DNA from: Methylobacter sp.
GTDB taxonomy: Bacteria; Pseudomonadota; Gammaproteobacteria; Methylococcales; Methylomonadaceae
DNA length: 51,265 nt
Reading direction: 5' to 3'
NCBI RefSeq assembly: GCF_023227905.1
Contig: NZ_JALOCF010000031.1
Span: 1 to 51,265, forward strand
The notes under the pieces were generated by a model that worked only from the letters and a program-made list of their open reading frames with translations, ran no database searches and was not told where the DNA came from. The position numbers and the translations under genes are program-made. Every line of letters begins with the position of its first letter. Position 1 is the stretch's first letter. This document shows, in pieces, positions 15,211 through 24,727 of the stretch.

Positions 15211-17376
15211 ATGGCCGCTCAGTGTAAAGCCGAAGTTCTAGGCAAATTATTTGTTATCCCCGGAACCTTGTGTGCTCTTCCTGATCATCAGACTATTGTC
15301 GATTTTGTGAGTACAGCGATCAACCAGACAGTGCCCGGCATTGCTTCGGTATCTTTCTGTTTGGAAGGCGCTATCAGCGCAACCTCTCCAGATCCTCACT
15401 CCGATTGCTCGGACTGCACCGCCAGGCGGGACGGGTCGTCCGACGCTTCCGGCCCCAGCGCGCTGAATCAAGCCAACTCATACCGCTTACCGCTACGCAC
15501 GGCATCAAAGCTATACGGCTTTCTAAGCTACTCGGTTCTGAGCTCTGAGGAGTTTTTGCCTTACGAGCCCTATATCGCGAATCTTGCCAATATCGTTGCA
15601 ACGGAACTGGAGAGGCGCTTGTTAGAACTGACAAGACGGACCGTCCAGGATCAACTTCATCAGGTGTTGCAGGAACTCGAATCCGAGGTCGCCGAACGTA
15701 CGGCCGAGTTAGCTCGGCGCAATGCCGAGCTTCAGCAAGAAATCCAGTTCCGCACAAGCCTGGAAAAAGCGTTCCGGCTCAGCGAGGAGCGTTACCGATC
15801 CTTGACCATTGCCACTACCCAGATCGTATGGATCACCAACCCGTCCGGTGAAATCGTCGAGGATATACCCAGTTGGCGCGCGTTCACAGGGCAATCCAAG
15901 GAGGCGATGAAAGACCTTGGATGGAGTAATGCCGTGCATCCCGAAGATCGCCTGAACGCTATGACGCATTGGCAGCGGGCCGTGACGGCCGGCTCTATCT
16001 ATGAAACAGAATACCGCCTGCATCGGCATGATGGGAAATATCGCCATATCGTTGCTCGCGGGGTACCGGTATTGGAAGCGGATGGAACGGTCCGGGAATG
16101 GGTAGGCACCTGTACGGACATTACCGAGCGCAAGCGGGCGGAAGAAGCGCTTCAGAAATCTCATGAAGAGCTGGAAAGTCATGTACGGGAAAGGACTTCG
16201 GAGCTGGCGCATACTAACCAGGCATTAAGCAAAGAGATTGCCGAAAGAAAACGCATGGAATTGGCGCTACGCGAAAACGATCGCCATAAGGACGAATTTT
16301 TGGCCATGCTCGCCCACGAACTGCGCAATCCGCTCGCCCCCATTCTCCATGCCCTGCACATATTAAAAAAGCATGATTTTTCCGACCCTACGCTGACATG
16401 GGGTCATGCTCTGATTGAACGGCAAGTCAATCATACCGCACGTCTGCTTGACGACTTGCTCGATGTAGCGCGCATCATACAGGGCAAGATCCGCTTGAAA
16501 ATGGAACGTTGCGATTTAACCCGAATTATCACTCACGCCGTAGAAAACTGCCGCCCCCTGATTGAGGCGCGGAAACACCGCCTCGTCCTTTCGGTGCCGG
16601 ATGAACCAAGATGGCTGGAAGGCGATGCGACACGGCTGGAGCAGATCATTACCAATCTGCTGAACAATGCCGCCAAATATACCGACGAAGGCGGAAAAAT
16701 CACGCTAAGTGCGATGCGAGCGGGCAATTATGCGCTGGTACGCGTCGAGGATAACGGCGTCGGTATCGCCCCGGACCTGCTGGCGCATGTCTTTGATCTT
16801 TTTACCCAGGCCGACCGTTCCCTGGCCCATTCTCAGGGCGGCCTGGGGCTTGGACTGACATTGGTGCGCCAACTGGTCGATAAGCACGACGGCACGGTTA
16901 CGGCCTCAAGCGCCGGTATCGGCCAAGGCAGTTCGTTTACAATACAACTGCCGCTCTTGCCGGCCGCTCAACCTGCCATCGAGCCCGATCATGCAGTGCC
17001 TGATTCCCGGGCCTCCTTATCGCCGACCCTTCGCATCATGGTCGTCGATGACTATGTCGATGCGGCCGAAAGCCTGGCGTTACTGCTGCAAATGGAAGGG
17101 CATGAAGTCAGAACTGCCCACTGCGGCCTGCAAGCGCTAGAATTGGCGCAAGTTTTCCAGCCGCAGGTCGCCCTGCTCGACATCGGCCTTCCCGGACTTA
17201 ACGGCTATGAGGTTGCGAACCGGCTACGTGAGTTACCGGAGACCCAGGGGGCGATGTTGATCGCGCTGACTGGTTACGGGCAGACCGAAGACCGCAACCG
17301 GTCACAGGTTGCGGGATTCGACCATCACTTACTCAAGCCGGTAAACTTCCAGATGTTATCGGAGTTGCTTCGCTAG
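15211..17376 (+). CDS. Hybrid sensor histidine kinase (PAS, HisKA, HATPase, receiver)
   Basis: A 721-residue cytoplasmic sensor kinase without obvious membrane helices. Order: an N-terminal GAF-like region (about 1-140), a coiled coil, a PAS/PAC domain (about 190-315, ending EWVGTCTDITERKRAEEAL), a second coiled coil, then HisKA with the phospho-acceptor His369 in LAHELRNPLAP. The ATPase domain shows ITNLLNNAAKYT, VEDNGVGI and GGLGLGLTLV, and the C-terminal receiver has the phospho-acceptor Asp657 in LLDIGLPG and a conserved LTGYGQ/LLKPV. There is no DNA-binding output, so phosphate must pass to another regulator. It follows the MEDS gene in the same direction; the ribosome-binding site of this ATG is weak. 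Confidence 0.88.
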   Translation: MAAQCKAEVLGKLFVIPGTLCALPDHQTIVDFVSTAINQTVPGIASVSFCLEGAISATSPDPHSDCSDCTARRDGSSDASGPSALNQANSYRLPLRTASKLYGFLSYSVLSSEEFLPYEPYIANLANIVATELERRLLELTRRTVQDQLHQVLQELESEVAERTAELARRNAELQQEIQFRTSLEKAFRLSEERYRSLTIATTQIVWITNPSGEIVEDIPSWRAFTGQSKEAMKDLGWSNAVHPEDRLNAMTHWQRAVTAGSIYETEYRLHRHDGKYRHIVARGVPVLEADGTVREWVGTCTDITERKRAEEALQKSHEELESHVRERTSELAHTNQALSKEIAERKRMELALRENDRHKDEFLAMLAHELRNPLAPILHALHILKKHDFSDPTLTWGHALIERQVNHTARLLDDLLDVARIIQGKIRLKMERCDLTRIITHAVENCRPLIEARKHRLVLSVPDEPRWLEGDATRLEQIITNLLNNAAKYTDEGGKITLSAMRAGNYALVRVEDNGVGIAPDLLAHVFDLFTQADRSLAHSQGGLGLGLTLVRQLVDKHDGTVTASSAGIGQGSSFTIQLPLLPAAQPAIEPDHAVPDSRASLSPTLRIMVVDDYVDAAESLALLLQMEGHEVRTAHCGLQALELAQVFQPQVALLDIGLPGLNGYEVANRLRELPETQGAMLIALTGYGQTEDRNRSQVAGFDHHLLKPVNFQMLSELLR

Positions 17377-17381
17377 GCCAT

Positions 17382-17813
17382 TCAAATACTGTTGTTGATC
17401 CAGCGGACGATATCCGCAGTGCTCATAGCGCCGGACATACGGGCTGTTTCGCGACCGGCTTTGAAGATTACCAGCGTCGGAATGCTACGAATATTAAACT
17501 GAGCGGCAATGCCCTGCTCCTGTTCAGTGTTGAGTTTAGCCAGGCGCACCTGCGGTTCAAGCGCAACAGCCGCTTGGGCATAGGCTGGCGCCATCATTTT
17601 GCATGGCCCGCACCAGGACGCCCAGAAATCGACAACCACAGGAATGTCATTTCGTGTAATGTGCTGTTGAAAATTCTGACCGGTTAATTCCAGTGGATGT
17701 CCGGTAAACACAGCCTCTTTGCATTGGCCGCAACGGGGATGTTGGCTCAAACGCTCGGATGCCATACGGTTTACCGCATCGCAGTGAGGACAAACAATAT
17801 GCAGTGTACTCAT
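17382..17813 (-). CDS. trxC: Thioredoxin 2 (zinc-finger thioredoxin)
   Basis: A 143-residue protein. The N-terminal 30 residues hold a zinc ribbon, CPHC (9-12) and CGQC (28-31), characteristic of thioredoxin 2. The thioredoxin fold follows with the active site WCGPCK in VVDFWASWCGPCKMMAP, and the cis-proline in RSIPTLVIF. It reduces protein disulfides in the cytoplasm and is typically linked to oxidative stress. It is convergent with the hybrid kinase gene, the stop codons lying only 5 bases apart, and is a single-gene unit with a 70-base gap to the next minus-strand gene. Confidence 0.93.
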   Translation of the reverse strand: MSTLHIVCPHCDAVNRMASERLSQHPRCGQCKEAVFTGHPLELTGQNFQQHITRNDIPVVVDFWASWCGPCKMMAPAYAQAAVALEPQVRLAKLNTEQEQGIAAQFNIRSIPTLVIFKAGRETARMSGAMSTADIVRWINNSI

Positions 17814-17897
17814 GGGGTGACCTTATTGTTGAAGTTTAGTTATTAAAGATATGAGGCCATTACGCCTAAAACTCAACTTTTAAATCAATCCGTTCGC

Positions 17898-18392
17898 TTA
17901 ATCCTGCAAAAACCGGCTGAATTCTTCTGTCAACTGAGGCATTGCGCTTAGCATCCGGTGATCAGTGTCATAGAGGTTCAACCGTATTCGGTGTTTTTGG
18001 CAAAACCGCCAGGCATTCTCCGGCGGTACAATATCGTCCTGCCAACCATGGAAGACCCTGATATCTTCAGCCGTTGGCTTAAACTCCGCCTGCCGGTAGC
18101 CGGGCAGATAAAACGCAGGCGCCAACAAAAAAAGCCCTTGCGGCTTAATCGATTCCGAGGCCACTGTTGCGACATAAGCGCCCATGCTGGAGCCGATTAA
18201 TACGACTTTATCGTAGCCGGATAAATCCATTGCCAGCAGTTGTTCGGCCCGTTTATCAGGATCCGAATGCGCTTGATAATCCGGACTTTCAAATAAATAG
18301 CCGTGGCGTTTGGCAACCTCGGCAAATTGAAAAGTTTTTTCGCCCCACGGCATGCTGTCTTTGCCATGATTGTAAATAACCAGTTTTTTCAT
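17898..18392 (-). CDS. Small alpha/beta-fold hydrolase
   Basis: From the ATG at 18390-18392 the product is 164 residues, beginning KKLVIYNHGKDSMPWG, the first strand and oxyanion turn of an alpha/beta hydrolase. The nucleophile elbow is GSSMGAY (LIGSSMGAYVAT); the acid and histidine are likely in HGWQDDIVPP and YDTDHRML. It resembles small YqiA/RBBP9-like esterases of unknown substrate. A start at 18425 would add 11 residues without a better ribosome-binding site. It is divergent from the yheT-like hydrolase gene, with an 80-base gap. Confidence 0.75.
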   Translation of the reverse strand: MKKLVIYNHGKDSMPWGEKTFQFAEVAKRHGYLFESPDYQAHSDPDKRAEQLLAMDLSGYDKVVLIGSSMGAYVATVASESIKPQGLFLLAPAFYLPGYRQAEFKPTAEDIRVFHGWQDDIVPPENAWRFCQKHRIRLNLYDTDHRMLSAMPQLTEEFSRFLQD

Positions 18393-18471
18393 ATCGTTAA
18401 CCGCCAAGATAAATAGATTGTCCATGAATGGTATTACAATCAGCCATTCTTGTTACAAAATTCTATAAACC

Positions 18472-19479
18472 ATGTTTATCAAAAAAACATTCAAGCCCGC
18501 CTGGTGGCTAAGCAACAGTCACTTGCAGACTATTTATCCGGCCTTATTAAGAAAAGCGCCTGATCCGCCCGATTATCGCCGCGAACGATTAACAACTCCC
18601 GACTACGATTTTATCGACATCGATTACTGCGGAACCGGCAACCAGCCATTGATTATCCTGATACACGGCTTAACCGGCAGCTCCCAATCGGATTATATTA
18701 AAGGCTTGCAAAGCGCCTTGCTCAAACAAGGCTTTCGCAGCGCCGCGCTTAATCTCCGCGGCTGTAGCGGCCAATCTAATAACAGGGCGCGCAGTTACCA
18801 TTCAGGCGAAACAGAAGACATTCATTTTCTCTATCAAACCCTGCGTGAACGAGAACCTGACACACCTTTAGGCGCCGTGGGTTTTTCATTGGGCGGCAAT
18901 GTACTTTTAAAGTGGCTGGGCGAACAAGGCGATCGGTTGAATCTGTTTGCCGCTGTCGCGGTTTCTGTGCCTTTGTTGTTGGGACTCTGCGCGACAAAAC
19001 TAGATAACGGCTTTGCAAAATGCTATCGCGGCAGGTTACTGAAAGCGTTAAAAGTCTACATGCGCAATAAATTACAACACCTGGAAAGCATCGGTCAGTC
19101 TCAAGAAGCTCTGAAGATCAAGGAATTGGGCGACTTATCGGCGATCAATTCGTTCTGGCAATACGACGATCGAGTCGTTGCCAAATTGCATGGCTTTAAC
19201 GATGTACACGACTATTACCGGCGTTCCAGTTCCAGGCAATATCTCAAATCCATCTCGGTGCCCACGCTGGTGATTCAAGCGGTTGACGATCCTTTTATGA
19301 CCAAAGAAGTGCTACCCGGCCTGGATGAAATATCGCCCCATGTGCATTTGGAGTTGACTCAACGCGGCGGTCATGTCGGCTTCGTATCGGGATCAATCCC
19401 TTTTAAACCGAAGTATTGGCTGGAACAACGGATACCGGAGTTTTTGCGGAATGCTTTGTGGTCTGCTAAAGCTTCGTAA
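18472..19479 (+). CDS. yheT: YheT-family alpha/beta hydrolase
   Basis: A 335-residue hydrolase. The N-terminal KPAWWLSNSHLQTIYPAL is the hallmark of the YheT/ABHD1-3 family. The core has ILIHGLTGSSQSDYIKGLQ (oxyanion loop), LNLRGCSG, the nucleophile elbow VGFSLGGNVLLKWLGE, an Asp in QAVDDPFMT, and the catalytic His in LTQRGGHVGFV. The family acts on esters of medium- or long-chain lipids in cells, but the bacterial substrate is not established. It ends 20 bases before a palindromic repeat. Confidence 0.9.
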   Translation: MFIKKTFKPAWWLSNSHLQTIYPALLRKAPDPPDYRRERLTTPDYDFIDIDYCGTGNQPLIILIHGLTGSSQSDYIKGLQSALLKQGFRSAALNLRGCSGQSNNRARSYHSGETEDIHFLYQTLREREPDTPLGAVGFSLGGNVLLKWLGEQGDRLNLFAAVAVSVPLLLGLCATKLDNGFAKCYRGRLLKALKVYMRNKLQHLESIGQSQEALKIKELGDLSAINSFWQYDDRVVAKLHGFNDVHDYYRRSSSRQYLKSISVPTLVIQAVDDPFMTKEVLPGLDEISPHVHLELTQRGGHVGFVSGSIPFKPKYWLEQRIPEFLRNALWSAKAS

Positions 19480-19499
19480 TAAATAGATGGATTTAACTT

Positions 19500-19575
19500 G
19501 GGTAGGGTACGCAGTGCGTACCTTTATCGAGAGTGGGGAGATGATTAGAAATAGTACGCACTGCGTACCCTACCC
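19500..19575. repeat. 76-bp element with perfect 22-bp inverted arms, each arm itself palindromic
   Basis: The arms 19500-19521 and 19554-19575 are exact inverted copies. Each contains the 15-base palindrome GTACGCA-[G/C]-TGCGTAC flanked by GGGTAGG-type sequence. The 32-base centre shows no gene. It lies between two convergent genes (yheT-like, and the membrane protein at 19594-20103), so it could also end transcription from both sides. Confidence 0.8.
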
Positions 19576-19593
19576 TATTTCAAAAAAAACCAG

Positions 19594-20103
19594 TTATCGC
19601 TTGTCGACAGCTTCCAGGCAAGCGATCATCGTATGGCGGGTTATAAAAAAAGTCATCGCAATCGGGTAAAGCGTGTAATGCCGGGTAATTAGCAAACTAA
19701 CCAGCACAAACGCCACAATCATACTGATGTTAAAGCGGTTGTTTTTTTCCAGATAACGCAAGTTCCGGATGGATTCCTGATCGAAATCCTCACTCCGGTT
19801 AATCAGGGTAAGCGTCACGATCGACGTTAACATTGCGTAATATATAGGAAAGAAAAAGAACATGGGCGCATCGTCGTCGAACTGCGGCGCCCAATAGGCA
19901 TACCAGACAAATAGGCAGCTGGTCGCAAAGCCGTCGTGCCAGATAACAGCGGGAACTTTTTTTAGGTAACCTGCCAGCAGACTGATAGCCAGCACTGCCA
20001 GACTGACCCCCAAAGCCACGGGAGTGGCGAGTAACTGTAAAAGCTCGCTTTGCTTCTGCACCAGGGCCGCCAACAACAGGCTGCAAAGAATAAATCCGAT
20101 CAT
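19594..20103 (-). CDS. Conserved integral membrane protein of unknown function
   Basis: A 169-residue hydrophobic protein with about five predicted helices (FILCSLLLAALV, VALGVSLAVLAISLLAGYL, FATSCLFVWYAYWA, MFFFFPIYYAMLTSIVTLTLI, ISMIVAFVLVSLLITRHYTLYPIAMTFFI by eye, the last probably two). The loop after the fourth helix is charged (NRSEDFDQESIRNLRYLEKNN). I do not recognise a characterised family. It stands alone on the minus strand, 163 bases downstream of the debranching-enzyme gene's end and convergent with yheT. Codon use looks like its neighbours. Confidence 0.7.
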   Translation of the reverse strand: MIGFILCSLLLAALVQKQSELLQLLATPVALGVSLAVLAISLLAGYLKKVPAVIWHDGFATSCLFVWYAYWAPQFDDDAPMFFFFPIYYAMLTSIVTLTLINRSEDFDQESIRNLRYLEKNNRFNISMIVAFVLVSLLITRHYTLYPIAMTFFITRHTMIACLEAVDKR

Positions 20104-20266
20104 GATTAAATATCGCGTAGTTTTCTCAGACTATAACACCGCGGGCGAAGGAACAGAAGCTTCCAACGCCCGTTAAGGAACAATATGAATGCAGAGGGTA
20201 TGTTGTATAGCGCCAACCGTCTTGTACGAACTTGTTTGCAACAACAGATATAAGCGGCTCTTTTAC

Positions 20267-22330
20267 TTAATCACTATTAAGGGCTTCAGCCAGATTTACC
20301 CAAGCACGAATGATCTCCGCTACGCTCCATGCCTGAGCGATGCAGCCACGCGGAGTAAACGAGCCTTCAGCGTCAAAAATTTCGCTTATGGAACCGATAC
20401 AGGCTTCATGCAACTGTCTCTCTAATAACTGATCAATATAGTCGCGCGCATCTTTGCGCTGCTCGGGATGAACGCGTAACCAGGCATCCACGTAAGGACC
20501 CAGCAGCCAAGGCCAAACCGTGCCTTGGTGATAAGCCGCATCGCGGGTGCGAAGATCGCCATGGTAATCGGGTTTATAATCGGGATGATCCGAGGACAGC
20601 GTTCGCAGGCCGACAGGCGTCAACAGGCGATCCCTAACCTGCTGAAGCACGGGTTGCCAATGCTGCCGATCCAATACCGGATGGGGTAACGATAGGGAGA
20701 ATAACTGATTGGGCCGGCACGCCGGATCGTCTTTGCCATTTTCGCCGTCGACGATATCGTACAGATAGCCTGTCTGTGCATTCCAGAACCGTTGATTAAA
20801 ACTAAGCCGGGCGGCATCGGCGAGCTTTGTAATTTCGCTTGCGCCTGAGAGTTGGTCATCCTCCTTCATCCATTTTTCCATAACGCGCAGTGCGTTGTAC
20901 CACAAGGCATTGATCTCAACCGCTTTGCCGCGACGCGGCGTTACCACCCAATCGTCTAACCGGGCATCCATCCAGGTCAGCGCATAACGCGGATCGCCCT
21001 GGACAAGCAGACTATCGGAAGGATCACAGTAAATACCGAAGCGAGTGCCCTGAATGTGGTGATCAATGATGTCCAACAGCTTGTGCAGCAGTTCCTTGAA
21101 TATGTCCTTATCTCCGGTAATCTCGATATAACGGTCCAGCGCATGAAAAAACCACAGCGTGGCGTCGGCCGTGTAATACACGCCCTCGCTCTCACCTTCC
21201 GGAAACATATTGGGAATGAGACCGTCCCGTAGATGATAGGCAAAAGTACGCAAAATATGTCCCGCCTCGACATGTCGGCCAGCTAATAAGGTTAAGCCTT
21301 CCAGGCTGATCATCGTGTCCCGTCCCCAATCGGTAAACCAGTGGTAACCGGCAATGACGGTGCGCACATCGCCGCCGGATGCACGGATCCGCGTCGTTTC
21401 GACAACCCGCTTGGTCGGCGCGACAATAAACTGATCGGCGGCCAACACTAACTGCTGAGCCAGGCCTTGCTGCAATTGTGGAGCGGCTATGGCCAATAAA
21501 CGTTGACGCCGCTCCATTTCAGCCTTAAATACCTCTTGAGGAGACAATGCCAGGATGCTGTCCCAGTTTTCAGCAGAGGCGATAAAAGTCACATCCTTGC
21601 CTTGAATAAGATCCACGCGAAAATAGCCCGGACTCCACAGGTCGCCCTGGGCGCCGTAGCCTCTTTGCTGCTCTATACGGTAGAGAATATCGGTAAAGCG
21701 TTTGGGTTCAATCGTAAATGCCGAGCCACCGCCATCCATGTACAGGCGCAAAGGCGGAATCGAAACCCCATGAATTTCCAGCCGTCCAATAGATGAGGCT
21801 TGAAGGTCATAACAATCTGCGGGCAGCCCTTGGTCCAAAGCGGCATTATGGGGACGGAAATGAACGGCTACACGAATCTTAAGCCGCACCGGCCCCGCCC
21901 CTGAAAGCAATCGATACCCTATATGAACCGTATTGCTCATGTAGGGCATCAGTATCCATTTTTCAATGACATGGCCTGCCAGTTCATAACGCCACACCGG
22001 CATTCCGCAGTCCAAACGAAATTCGCGCAGGCTGGACATGCCATACAGTTCCATATCCTTGCTCGCCCATTCGATGCCGCCAATTTTTTGGATGCTGCCG
22101 TCAGGAAGCCGAACCAACTCACTCAGCTGGTTAAGCATCACGTAGCGCCCCAAAGGATCAGGATGCGCAACGGTTAAAAAACTGTGGAAACGACGAGTCG
22201 GCACACCCGCGATCGTCCCGGTCGCATAGCTGCCAAGACCATTGGTGACTAACCATTCGTTTTTTATTAACGTTTCCTGTTCAGTTGGGTCACCAGTCCA
22301 TTGGGTTCGGATAACAATATCATTGTTCAT
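20267..22330 (-). CDS. Glycogen debranching enzyme (amylo-alpha-1,6-glucosidase)
   Basis: A 687-residue protein. An N-terminal bacterial debranching domain (about 1-300; WLVTNGLGSYATGTIAGVPTRRFH) is followed by the six-hairpin amylo-1,6-glucosidase domain (GDE_C): AGYHWFTDWGRDTMISLEGL, YYTADATLWFFHALDRY, LTWMDARL, EINALWYNALRVM and YHQGTVWPWLLGPYVDA. It removes alpha-1,6 branches from glycogen or similar glucans. It overlaps the end of treZ by 11 bases, so both are translated together, which links glycogen breakdown to trehalose synthesis from malto-oligosaccharides. No glycogen phosphorylase or treY is seen here. Confidence 0.9.
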   Translation of the reverse strand: MNNDIVIRTQWTGDPTEQETLIKNEWLVTNGLGSYATGTIAGVPTRRFHSFLTVAHPDPLGRYVMLNQLSELVRLPDGSIQKIGGIEWASKDMELYGMSSLREFRLDCGMPVWRYELAGHVIEKWILMPYMSNTVHIGYRLLSGAGPVRLKIRVAVHFRPHNAALDQGLPADCYDLQASSIGRLEIHGVSIPPLRLYMDGGGSAFTIEPKRFTDILYRIEQQRGYGAQGDLWSPGYFRVDLIQGKDVTFIASAENWDSILALSPQEVFKAEMERRQRLLAIAAPQLQQGLAQQLVLAADQFIVAPTKRVVETTRIRASGGDVRTVIAGYHWFTDWGRDTMISLEGLTLLAGRHVEAGHILRTFAYHLRDGLIPNMFPEGESEGVYYTADATLWFFHALDRYIEITGDKDIFKELLHKLLDIIDHHIQGTRFGIYCDPSDSLLVQGDPRYALTWMDARLDDWVVTPRRGKAVEINALWYNALRVMEKWMKEDDQLSGASEITKLADAARLSFNQRFWNAQTGYLYDIVDGENGKDDPACRPNQLFSLSLPHPVLDRQHWQPVLQQVRDRLLTPVGLRTLSSDHPDYKPDYHGDLRTRDAAYHQGTVWPWLLGPYVDAWLRVHPEQRKDARDYIDQLLERQLHEACIGSISEIFDAEGSFTPRGCIAQAWSVAEIIRAWVNLAEALNSD

Positions 22331-24272
22331 GATTAACGGTACCTTTTGGTGGGTTAACAGGATTTAGCACAACGGCAGATTCGCCCTGGATATACCAGTT
22401 GCCTTTTGTAGGCCAGGGCGGCATGCCTAAACCGCCATATTGAGGATCTTCGCTGGACCATACGGTATCCCAAACACAATCTTCAGGCGGAGCCAATAGC
22501 GGCTCCGGAGCCGGAACCAGATGAAGATCCCGGCTCAGGTTAACCACCAAAAGACGGTCATCCCCCGGATTTTCCCCGAAAAAACGCATCACCAGCGCAT
22601 CCGGACTTAACACGGCGCCATCAATGCGATTGCTTTGTTGGCTAGACTGAAACACAGGATCATCACGGCGCAGGCGTAATAAATCGCGGTGTAAGGCATA
22701 TTCTTCTTTATGCAGGTTGCGGTCGTTCAAATTCAGTTTTGAATGGGTAAAGGTTAGCGGATCGCCGGGGTCCGGCATCCGGGCCTGCATTTCGGGTGTT
22801 GCCAGAGAGCGAAATTGGGCCAGAAAATCAGAGCGCCCTCGCGCCACCAGATAGGCAATTTCCTCGTTATGATCGGCAAAATAAAAGAACGGACTGGTGG
22901 CTGCAAACTCCTGGCCTTGAAACAGCATCGGCGTCTGCGGAGCCAATAAGAACAGCGCGGTCAAGGCGCGATAGCGGTTAGGACTGGTCAATAAGTGGAC
23001 ACGTTTGCCGCTGCCGGAATTGGCCAATTGATCGTGATTTTGGATGAAGTTGACATACTTGGCCGGGGCTATATCCAGCGCCAGGGTTCCACGGGGTTTG
23101 TTTTGCCAAGAGTACCATTGACCTTGATATAAAAACCCCCGCTTCAGTGTCGATACAAATTCCTGGGCGGTACCCCGGTAATCGCTGTAATAGGCATCTG
23201 CCCGCCCTGTCATTGCTACCATTGCGGTATGGTGGAAATCGTCGTTCCACAAGGCATCTATGCCGTAGCCTCCGCGTTCGTGAGGCAAAAACAATTTAGT
23301 ATCCTGCGGCTCATTCTCGCCGACAATCAGGACTTTGCGCGGAGCCCCTGCGCTACGCGCAGCCTGTACCACGGCGGCAATAATATGTTCAGGCGAGCTG
23401 TCGAAAATCTGCTGGGTTGCATCAATACGCAGGCCGTCAAGGTGAAACTCTTTAATCCAATACGCGGCGTTGGCGAGCACATAATCCCGCACCCCATCAG
23501 AGTTCGGCCCGTCGAAATTCAGGGCATCGCCCCACTCGCACTCATAGTGGCTTGAAAAGTAATCGTTTGAGAATTTCCCCAGATAATTGCCATCCGGACC
23601 GAAATGATTGAACACTACATCCAGAATAACACCAAGCCCCACGGTATGAGCCTGGTTAACGAATTGGCGGAATTCGTCCGGAGTCCCGTAAAGCCGTGTC
23701 GGCGCAAACAAATTGACGCCGTCATAACCCCAGCCGAACCGTCCCGGAAAATCGGCCACCGGCATGATCTCCAGAACAGTCACGCCCAACTTGGCCAGTT
23801 CAGGCAGTTCTTTGGTTGCTTCGACCCAATTGCCTTCATGGGTAAAGGTGCCGATATGCATCTCATAGATAACCTGCCCCTGGAGTTCAATTCCCAGCCA
23901 GGCAGCGTCCGTCCAGTCAAAGGTTGAAGCGTCGATCACTTGCGATGGCCCGTGCGGGCCTTGGGGTTGAAAACGCGAGGCGGGATCCGGATAGGATTGC
24001 GGATCATCATCCAGCAGATAGCGATATAACGTCCCTACGCCAACATCCGGCAAAAGCGCCGAAAAATAGCCGTTTCCTTCGGCTTGCAGTTCAACTTCAA
24101 TTGATGGGGGAACACGGGCAAGATCTTCATTCCTGGAACTCATGACCAGCCTTACTGTTTTTCTTTCAGGCGCCCAAACACGAAAATGCATACCTTTTTC
24201 AAGCCGCTCTACCCCAACCGGAAACCGACGGACATTGACTGAATCGATAGTTATCTGCTCGCTCATGATCAT
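22320..24272 (-). CDS. treZ: Malto-oligosyltrehalose trehalohydrolase
   Basis: A 650-residue GH13 enzyme. The N-terminal CBM48-like domain (about 12-100; GMHFRVWAPERKTVRLV) precedes the (beta/alpha)8 barrel: ILDVVFNHFGPDGNYL, GLRIDATQQI (nucleophile Asp region), LIVGENEPQDTKLF (acid/base Glu region) and VNFIQNHDQLAN. These match TreZ, which releases trehalose from maltooligosyl trehalose, rather than a branching enzyme. ATG codons at 24272 and 24266 are both possible starts. It is the first gene of a two-gene operon with the debranching enzyme. Trehalose would serve as a compatible solute; treY must be elsewhere. Confidence 0.88.
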   Translation of the reverse strand: MIMSEQITIDSVNVRRFPVGVERLEKGMHFRVWAPERKTVRLVMSSRNEDLARVPPSIEVELQAEGNGYFSALLPDVGVGTLYRYLLDDDPQSYPDPASRFQPQGPHGPSQVIDASTFDWTDAAWLGIELQGQVIYEMHIGTFTHEGNWVEATKELPELAKLGVTVLEIMPVADFPGRFGWGYDGVNLFAPTRLYGTPDEFRQFVNQAHTVGLGVILDVVFNHFGPDGNYLGKFSNDYFSSHYECEWGDALNFDGPNSDGVRDYVLANAAYWIKEFHLDGLRIDATQQIFDSSPEHIIAAVVQAARSAGAPRKVLIVGENEPQDTKLFLPHERGGYGIDALWNDDFHHTAMVAMTGRADAYYSDYRGTAQEFVSTLKRGFLYQGQWYSWQNKPRGTLALDIAPAKYVNFIQNHDQLANSGSGKRVHLLTSPNRYRALTALFLLAPQTPMLFQGQEFAATSPFFYFADHNEEIAYLVARGRSDFLAQFRSLATPEMQARMPDPGDPLTFTHSKLNLNDRNLHKEEYALHRDLLRLRRDDPVFQSSQQSNRIDGAVLSPDALVMRFFGENPGDDRLLVVNLSRDLHLVPAPEPLLAPPEDCVWDTVWSSEDPQYGGLGMPPWPTKGNWYIQGESAVVLNPVNPPKGTVNHEQ

Positions 24273-24727
24273 TGTCCCAAGTTAGTTACTAAAAGTTCAA
24301 AATCAAAATATCGCTACTTCGATTTTCACTACAGCTCAGAAACTCAAAAGCCAATCAACTTGCTGATAAACAAATAAAGCTTGGTCCTAAAGTAACATAA
24401 TGTTAACCGGCTTTAAATTATATTAACCTTAAATAAAGTACACATGAAATACGCATTCATACCGGCCGCCTGACGGTTTGTCCCTGGACAAAAAAGGCGT
24501 ATCGCGCAACAAGGTTTTGGCAGATTCAGGGAAAGCCAAGTCCGAAAACACATAGCATCACCACAAATTTATCGATTATGCCGATACCCTTGGTAACCGG
24601 TTTAAAGCTTGGCGTTGCGGTAAAAAAGTCAAGTCATGGCGAACATCAACGAGCCATGTCATAAAGCCGTCATCTATGTACGTTAGAGTTAACTATCAAA
24701 TTAAGACTCATATACCTGAGGTGAATC

